This document shows, in pieces, positions 6,710 through 10,886 of a DNA stretch of 10,886 nt (its first letter is position 1; every line of letters starts with the position of its first letter). Where the stretch lies: the NCBI GenBank assembly GCA_020445005.1, contig JAGRHM010000087.1, positions 1-10,886 on the forward strand. Direction: 5' to 3'. Source of the DNA: Candidatus Competibacteraceae bacterium. GTDB taxonomy: Bacteria; Pseudomonadota; Gammaproteobacteria; Competibacterales; Competibacteraceae. The translations under genes and the position numbers were made by a program. The notes under the pieces were generated by a model. The model saw only the letters and a list, made by a program, of their open reading frames with translations, searched no databases and was not told the origin of the DNA.

Positions 6710-8914
6710 ATGACCGACTCAACGCAATCTCTCTCGCCTCTCTCCAATCAGCCCTTGATGCCTGCTCTTGCGCAACAGACGATGGATTACTGGGTCGACG
6801 GTTGGCAGCGGACGATCCTGTTCTGGGATGTGTTGCGCCAGCGCAGCGACCAGTACTATGCGCAGAAAGCCAAGGCGGTCCCGAATGTCCTGAGCTTCGA
6901 CGCCGATCTGGTGCTGGACGGGCGGACGTTCGAGCGCCCGGTCAACTACGGCCTGGTGCGCATCCAGCCACCGGAAGGCGTGATCATCCACCCGAAGAAA
7001 CGGCCCTTCGTGGTCGTCGATCCGCGCGCCGGCCACGGGCCGGGTATTGGCGGCTTCAAAGCCGACAGCGAATTGGGCGTAGCGATGCGCGCTGGTCATC
7101 CCTGCTACTTCGTTGGCTTTACTCCCGATCCGATGCCGGGTCAGACTATCGAAGACATCATGAAAGCGGAGGCCATGTTTCTGGAAAAAGTGATTGAACT
7201 GCATCCGGAAGCCGAGGGAAAGCCCTGTGTGATCGGCAACTGTCAGGCCGGCTGGGCGGTGATGATGGTGGCGGCGACGCGCCCCGAATTGTTCGGCCCG
7301 CTCATTATTCCCGGTTCGCCCTTGTCCTACTGGGCGGGCGTGGAAGGCCAGAATCCGATGCGCTACACCGGCGGCGTGTTGGGCGGCAGTTGGCTAACCG
7401 CGCTGACCAGCGATCTGGGCGCGGGCAAGTTTGACGGCGCCTATCTGGTCGAAAATTTCGAGAATCTGAATCCCGCTAATACCTTGTGGACCAAGAACTA
7501 CGATCTCTGGTCACAGGTCGATACCAAGGGGCCGCGCTTCCTGGAATTCGAGAAATGGTGGGGCGGCCATGTCAATCTGAACGCCGAGGAAATGCAATGG
7601 ATCGTCGATCAACTGTTCGTCGGCAATCGACTGGCCACTGCTGAAATCGTCACCAGCGACGGGGTACGAATCGACCTGCGCAATATCCGTTCGCCCATCC
7701 TCTGCTTCTGCTCCAAAGGCGACAACATTACACCCCCGCAACAGGCGCTGGGCTGGATTCTCGATCTCTACAGCGACAAGGACGACATTCGCGCCGCCGG
7801 CCAAACCATCGTCTACGCCATCCACGAGAGCATCGGTCATCTCGGCATCTTCGTCTCCGGCGGCGTGGCCCGCAAGGAGCATCAGGAATTTGCCTCCAAC
7901 ATTGATCTCATCGACGTACTGCCGCCCGGTTTATACGAAGCGGTCATGACGCCTAAGACCGCCGAGGCTGCAAACCCTGACTTGATTATCGGCGACTGGA
8001 TTGTGCGCTTTGAGTCGCGCACGTTCGACGACCTGCGCGCCATCGTTCAGCCCAGCGCAGAAAATGAACGCCGGTTCGCCACCGCGCGGCGAGTATCAGA
8101 GATCAACCTCGGCTTATATCGCACCTTGTTCCAGCCCTTTGTCCAGGCGTTCGCCAACACACAAACCGCCGAATGGCTGCACAAACTGAATCCTTCCGAA
8201 TTGCCCTATGAACTGTTCTCGGACCGTAATCCACTGATGCAGCACATCGCCCAACTGGCTGAGCAGGTGCGCCAACAACGCCAGCCGTCTGCATCTGACA
8301 ATCCTCTGCTGCACTACCAGGCCATGCTGTCGGAAGGCATCATCGCGGCCCTGGATGGCTACCGCGATCTGCGCGATCGCAGCATGGAGCAGATTTTCCT
8401 GGCCATTTACAGTTCGCCATTATTGCAGGCGCTGGTCGGCATGCGCGCTTCCGATAAGCCGCCCCGCCGGCGTCCGGGTCTGGAGCCGGAGCGCATCGAG
8501 TTTATTCAGCAGCGTATTGCCGAACTCAAGGCGCGGCTGGCCGAAGGTGACGAGCGTGAAGCCGCTATTCGCAGTCTGGTGTACATCGGTATGGCCGGGC
8601 CAGGCGTGGACGAGCGCGCTTTTAATGCGTTGCGTCATATACGTAACGCGCACGGCAATCTGACATTACAAGAGTTCAAACAGATTTTGCGCGAGCAATT
8701 CTTTGCTTTGCTGCTTGACCGCGACGACGCTTTGGCTGCGATTCCCAAGATGCTGCCGCCCGACGCGGCCCTCCGGGCGGAGACACTCGCCAAGATTCAT
8801 CAGGTCGTCTCCGCAGCCGGTGATCCGAGCGGTGAACGGGCCGAGCGGTTAGCACAGATTGAAAAACTGTTTGAGGTTATCGAACCGACTCAGCAAGAGT
8901 TGGGGCAGAACTGA
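6710..8914 (+). CDS. DUF3141 protein, PHA synthase-like alpha/beta hydrolase with helical C-terminal extension
   Basis: A 734-residue cytoplasmic protein (no signal or membrane segment seen). It is recognised as the DUF3141 family, often annotated as a poly(3-hydroxyalkanoate) synthetase-like protein. The alpha/beta-hydrolase part spans about residues 75-410. Candidate catalytic residues are C178 in the nucleophile elbow VIGNCQAGWA, D338 in CSKGDNITPP and H377 in ESIGHLGIF, the Cys-Asp-His order used by PHA synthases, although the elbow is GNCQA rather than the usual GxCxG. Residues about 590-730 are rich in charged helices, for example PERIEFIQQRIAELKARL, then LVYIGMAGPGVDERAFNALR and REQFFALLLDRDDALAAIP. 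This resembles a TerB-like helical bundle (tentative). GAGGAG ends 8 bases before the ATG. The true reaction is not established for this family; polymerase, acyltransferase or hydrolase activity are all possible. A PPK2-type kinase 1.8 kb downstream fits a storage or energy-reserve setting (inference). Confidence 0.88.
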   Translation: MTDSTQSLSPLSNQPLMPALAQQTMDYWVDGWQRTILFWDVLRQRSDQYYAQKAKAVPNVLSFDADLVLDGRTFERPVNYGLVRIQPPEGVIIHPKKRPFVVVDPRAGHGPGIGGFKADSELGVAMRAGHPCYFVGFTPDPMPGQTIEDIMKAEAMFLEKVIELHPEAEGKPCVIGNCQAGWAVMMVAATRPELFGPLIIPGSPLSYWAGVEGQNPMRYTGGVLGGSWLTALTSDLGAGKFDGAYLVENFENLNPANTLWTKNYDLWSQVDTKGPRFLEFEKWWGGHVNLNAEEMQWIVDQLFVGNRLATAEIVTSDGVRIDLRNIRSPILCFCSKGDNITPPQQALGWILDLYSDKDDIRAAGQTIVYAIHESIGHLGIFVSGGVARKEHQEFASNIDLIDVLPPGLYEAVMTPKTAEAANPDLIIGDWIVRFESRTFDDLRAIVQPSAENERRFATARRVSEINLGLYRTLFQPFVQAFANTQTAEWLHKLNPSELPYELFSDRNPLMQHIAQLAEQVRQQRQPSASDNPLLHYQAMLSEGIIAALDGYRDLRDRSMEQIFLAIYSSPLLQALVGMRASDKPPRRRPGLEPERIEFIQQRIAELKARLAEGDEREAAIRSLVYIGMAGPGVDERAFNALRHIRNAHGNLTLQEFKQILREQFFALLLDRDDALAAIPKMLPPDAALRAETLAKIHQVVSAAGDPSGERAERLAQIEKLFEVIEPTQQELGQN

Positions 8915-8926
8915 TTTTTCCGCCGT

Positions 8927-8960
8927 GAAACCGCCAGAATCTTTGCGTCCTGGCGGTTCC
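8927..8960. terminator. Hairpin in convergent gap, possible bidirectional terminator
   Basis: AACCGCCAG at 8929-8937 pairs perfectly with CTGGCGGTT at 8950-8958 around a 12-base loop, starting 15 bases after the DUF3141 stop. It lies between convergent genes and could serve both, but no strong T-tract follows on either strand. Confidence 0.5.
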
Positions 8961-8977
8961 AAAGCGAGTTCAGAAAC

Positions 8978-9005
8978 TGCCGAAAAAACCCGGCATTGAT
9001 TTTCC
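8978..9005 (+). terminator. Second weak hairpin with T-rich tail
   Basis: TGCCG at 8978-8982 pairs with CGGCA at 8991-8995 around an A-rich loop, followed by TTGATTTTCC. The stem is short, so this is a weak rho-independent terminator candidate for the plus-strand gene. Confidence 0.35.
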
Positions 9006-9017
9006 TGCTCGAAGATG

Positions 9018-9797
9018 TCACTTCATGCTGGCGCGTAAATCCACCAAAGCCTGATCAAAAGCATCGACCCGGATCAGACCCAGACGGGGGTATTCAAGGT
9101 CGATGATGATGTAGACCGCGGCAGCCAGAACCAGTGTAAACCCCAGAATATGTAGCCAACTGCGGGTCTTGCTGGCGGCCATGCTATAACCAGCCAGCAA
9201 TGCGCTCGCTAGTGCCAGCGCCACTAAAAATCCGTAAATGGCCATGGGCGGGTGCATTTGGGTAGCCATGGTGCGAGTGGTCATGATGTCGAACATGGCG
9301 TTCAGCGCTGGCAGCAACAGCATGGTTGCCGACGACGGCGCTCCATCCGTTTGACCGGCGGCAATCGCTTGGGTCCAGATTTGCTCTTGCAAGCCTGTTG
9401 CTTTCGTCAACTCGGCTAGCGCCGCCTGCATATCGGGCAGTTTTCGATAGACTTCCAACCGGGCGTCGACATACTGCTTGAAGTGCTCCCGGATTACCGG
9501 CTGCGTGCTGGTCGGCAATAGATCCAATCGCAACCACGCGGTACCAATGGCATTGGTTTCTTCAATAATGAGATCGCGGCGCTGTTCAAAACGCGAGGCT
9601 GCTCCCGAGAAAGTAAAAGCAATCAGCAGACCGACGAGGGCGAAGACTGCGCCATCCACGACGCCGGTTCCTGTTTGCGCGCCCTCGGGGTCGCGCGCGC
9701 GGCGCTGAATGCCGAGCCGTCGACCTGCTTCCAGCAAAATCAGCATACCGATAAACAGCCCACTGGCGAGCAGCCAAGCGATCAGCATCTTATTCAT
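9018..9797 (-). CDS. DUF4239/bestrophin-like four-helix membrane protein
   Basis: A 259-residue inner-membrane protein with four predicted membrane segments at about residues 4-23, 47-67, 185-208 and 214-234. The region between the first and second pairs is soluble and helical. It holds the signature EETNAIGTAWLRLDLLP at about 79-95 followed by REHFKQYVDARLEVYRKLPD, the pattern I associate with DUF4239 (bestrophin-like) proteins. I chose ATG 9797 because AGGAA precedes it at suitable spacing and the protein then begins directly with a membrane segment; a longer frame to 9845 adds an unlikely N-terminus. It is convergent with the DUF3141 gene and 95 bases downstream of the small membrane protein gene. 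Bestrophin-like anion transport has been suggested for the family, but no function can be assigned here. Confidence 0.8.
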   Translation of the reverse strand: MNKMLIAWLLASGLFIGMLILLEAGRRLGIQRRARDPEGAQTGTGVVDGAVFALVGLLIAFTFSGAASRFEQRRDLIIEETNAIGTAWLRLDLLPTSTQPVIREHFKQYVDARLEVYRKLPDMQAALAELTKATGLQEQIWTQAIAAGQTDGAPSSATMLLLPALNAMFDIMTTRTMATQMHPPMAIYGFLVALALASALLAGYSMAASKTRSWLHILGFTLVLAAAVYIIIDLEYPRLGLIRVDAFDQALVDLRASMK

Positions 9798-9892
9798 AAA
9801 AAATTCCTGGGTGACGGATCTTAAAGGTCGTATATACAAAACCAAAGACCATGAGTCGTAACAAAAAGCGGGTGATTATTACACTACTTCAA

Positions 9893-10096
9893 TCATCGGT
9901 CATGTGATTTGACCAGCGGGGCTAACAGAGAATGCACGGTGACCCCGTAAGCAATCGCCAGCGCCATGAGGAATAACCGTTCAAGAACCTTTGATTCGTC
10001 CTTGTCCTCGCCCAACACCAGGTGCAGCGCAAATACGAACAAAATGATGCCGTCAGCGATCAGTAAAGCAGGGATCGAGCAACGCGCCTGTTTCAA
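9893..10096 (-). CDS. Small two-helix membrane protein, unknown function
   Basis: A 67-residue frame with two hydrophobic segments, about residues 8-29 and 40-60, separated by the acidic/basic loop EDKDESK. The pattern of two clean membrane helices with a charged turn suggests a real protein. The start would be a TTG at 10096, as no ATG or GTG lies in frame before the first helix. It is divergent from the 153-residue gene (41 bases apart) and upstream of the DUF4239 gene on the same strand, so the two membrane proteins might be co-transcribed. I do not recognise the family. Confidence 0.55.
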   Translation of the reverse strand: MKQARCSIPALLIADGIILFVFALHLVLGEDKDESKVLERLFLMALAIAYGVTVHSLLAPLVKSHDR

Positions 10097-10137
10097 GCTG
10101 ATAGAATTGGATCACTATTCGAACCGGAGGATTGCTC

Positions 10138-10599
10138 ATGACTGACAAGTCCAAACCCGCCACCAATCTTGCCGCCGCCGTCAGGGCGCTGCATCGCCAT
10201 CTGTTGGAAAAAGGCAACCGCTTTGATCGCGGTCCCCGTTACGAAGGTCAGAATAATCAGAACAAAGCATTGTCCGACGTGACGCAAACCGTGCGCATGT
10301 ACGAAGGCATGGGGTATGCCAAACTCATGCAGTTGGGCGAGCCACCGATCTATGCGGCGCTGAGTCGCGGCCACCAGGAGGTTCATATTTTCCAGCCGCA
10401 AGATCCCAAAATTCGGGAATGGCTGGAAGATGACAAGGCTTCAATGAATGATCCGGCCATGCGCGCCTACCTGCTGCAAAGCGCCGGTTTAAGCGAGAAT
10501 GATCTTCCGGTAGCCAGCAAACCGCAGCGCTTCCATATCACCGAGGTGGACGGCGTGTTCATTCTCGCCAGCGAAGACGCCCCACCCGAACGGCGCTAG
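10138..10599 (+). CDS. Uncharacterised soluble protein next to PPK2
   Basis: A 153-residue protein I do not recognise. The ATG at 10138 has a strong GGAGG at 10126-10130, seven bases before it; a TTG two codons upstream is open but unneeded. It has no signal peptide or membrane segment. The N-terminus MTDKSKPATNLAAAVRALHR is basic and helical. The middle has RGPRYEGQNNQNKALSDVTQ and RMYEGMGYAKLMQLGEPPIY, and the C-terminus has RFHITEVDGVFILASEDAP, which looks like a beta hairpin. Codon use resembles the neighbours. It is followed 74 bases later by the polyphosphate kinase on the same strand, so they may share a transcript and role (inference). Confidence 0.8.
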   Translation: MTDKSKPATNLAAAVRALHRHLLEKGNRFDRGPRYEGQNNQNKALSDVTQTVRMYEGMGYAKLMQLGEPPIYAALSRGHQEVHIFQPQDPKIREWLEDDKASMNDPAMRAYLLQSAGLSENDLPVASKPQRFHITEVDGVFILASEDAPPERR

Positions 10600-10673
10600 A
10601 CGCCAGGAACGCGCAGCGAATTGCGAAACGAAACCGCTGTTCCCAGCAACGACCGCCTCGGAGCAAGAAACCC

Positions 10674-10886
10674 ATGAGTGATAAATCCAAGAAAATTAAA
10701 GATAACCCTTCAGAGAAAGATCATTCTCCACCCCATGCAAAACTGAAGAATAAAGACTACGAGCGGGAGTTAAAGAACCTGCATATCGAACTGGTCAAGC
10801 TGCAAGAGTGGGTTCGGCACACCGGCCTCAAGGTCTGCATTGTCTTCGAAGGCCGGGACGGCGCGGGCAAGGGCGGCACGATCAAG
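10674..10886 (+). CDS. ppk2: Polyphosphate kinase 2 family protein, 5' part (3' end outside window)
   Basis: The first 71 codons of a PPK2-family kinase, which transfers phosphate between polyphosphate and nucleotides. After a charged, lysine-rich N-terminal tail (about residues 1-27) comes YERELKNLHIELVKLQEWVR and then VCIVFEGRDGAGKGGTIK. The latter is the family Walker A motif at about residues 58-71, which ends at the window edge. The pattern EL..LQ.EL..LQ.WV then FEGRDAAGKGG is diagnostic of PPK2. Walker B and the lid residues needed to tell GDP/ADP-phosphorylating or AMP-phosphorylating subclasses are not in the window. GGAG at 10660-10663 is a ribosome binding site at a somewhat long spacing. 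Confidence 0.95.
   Translation, partial: MSDKSKKIKDNPSEKDHSPPHAKLKNKDYERELKNLHIELVKLQEWVRHTGLKVCIVFEGRDGAGKGGTIK

Noticed and set aside
6553..6747. Minus-strand 64-codon frame before the DUF3141 gene
   Set aside because: It overlaps the DUF3141 start and its promoter region, and I recognise no family.
6568..7197. Plus-strand open frame of 209 codons overlapping the start of the DUF3141 gene
   Set aside because: Its distal part is the DUF3141 gene in another frame, and the proximal part shows no ribosome binding site or known motif.
9830..9837. GTATATAC palindrome upstream of the DUF4239 gene as a promoter or operator
   Set aside because: Only eight bases, with no acceptable -35 partner and no second copy nearby.
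9898..9914. Short GGTCA/TGACC hairpin at the end of the small membrane protein gene
   Set aside because: A five-base stem within the coding end with no T-tract; not distinguishable from chance.

Overview
The window looks like a chromosomal stretch from a GC-rich proteobacterium, most likely a gammaproteobacterium. The pointers are the proteobacterial-type leuC/leuD/leuB proteins, a DUF3141 (polyhydroxyalkanoate synthase-like) protein close to a PPK2-type polyphosphate kinase, and an imperfect palindrome of the 'GTAGCCCGGATGAAGCG' kind that is scattered in many gammaproteobacterial genomes. A polymer-storing lineage such as the Competibacteraceae would fit, but that placement is inference and was not tested.

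Region 1 (1-4328, minus strand): a tight branched-chain amino acid operon read as leuC, leuD, cimA, leuB. The leuB gene runs off the left edge. The genes are 1, 4 and 31 bases apart. LeuCD and LeuB make leucine from 2-isopropylmalate. A citramalate synthase between them suggests the same isomerase and dehydrogenase are also used on citramalate to make 2-oxobutyrate for isoleucine without threonine deaminase.

Region 2 (about 4329-5277): non-coding and degraded DNA. Next to the leuC upstream region lies a nested repeat: an inner palindrome, an outer inverted repeat and a 45-base tandem duplication. The duplication abuts the broken 3' end of a frameshifted minus-strand pseudogene. That pseudogene resembles the N-terminal periplasmic region of an MscS-family mechanosensitive channel. 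A GC-rich hairpin and a perfect TATAAT box follow before the next gene.

Region 3 (5278-8914, plus strand): a patatin-like phospholipase predicted to be a lipoprotein, then a large DUF3141 protein with an alpha/beta-hydrolase core. The Cys-Asp-His residues of the latter resemble the PHA synthase triad, and it carries a helical C-terminal extension. Each gene has its own Shine-Dalgarno sequence and upstream AT-rich segment. Hairpins lie in the convergent gap at 8915-9017.

Region 4 (9018-10886): two minus-strand membrane proteins, one of the DUF4239/bestrophin-like type with four predicted membrane segments and one of 67 residues with two. Divergent from them are an unrecognised soluble protein of 153 residues and the first 71 codons of a PPK2-family polyphosphate kinase. 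No RNA genes, CRISPR array or complete insertion sequence were seen. I found no clear evidence of a new multi-gene system. The best leads are the repeat/pseudogene complex, the DUF3141 protein with its neighbours, and the unknown gene next to ppk2.
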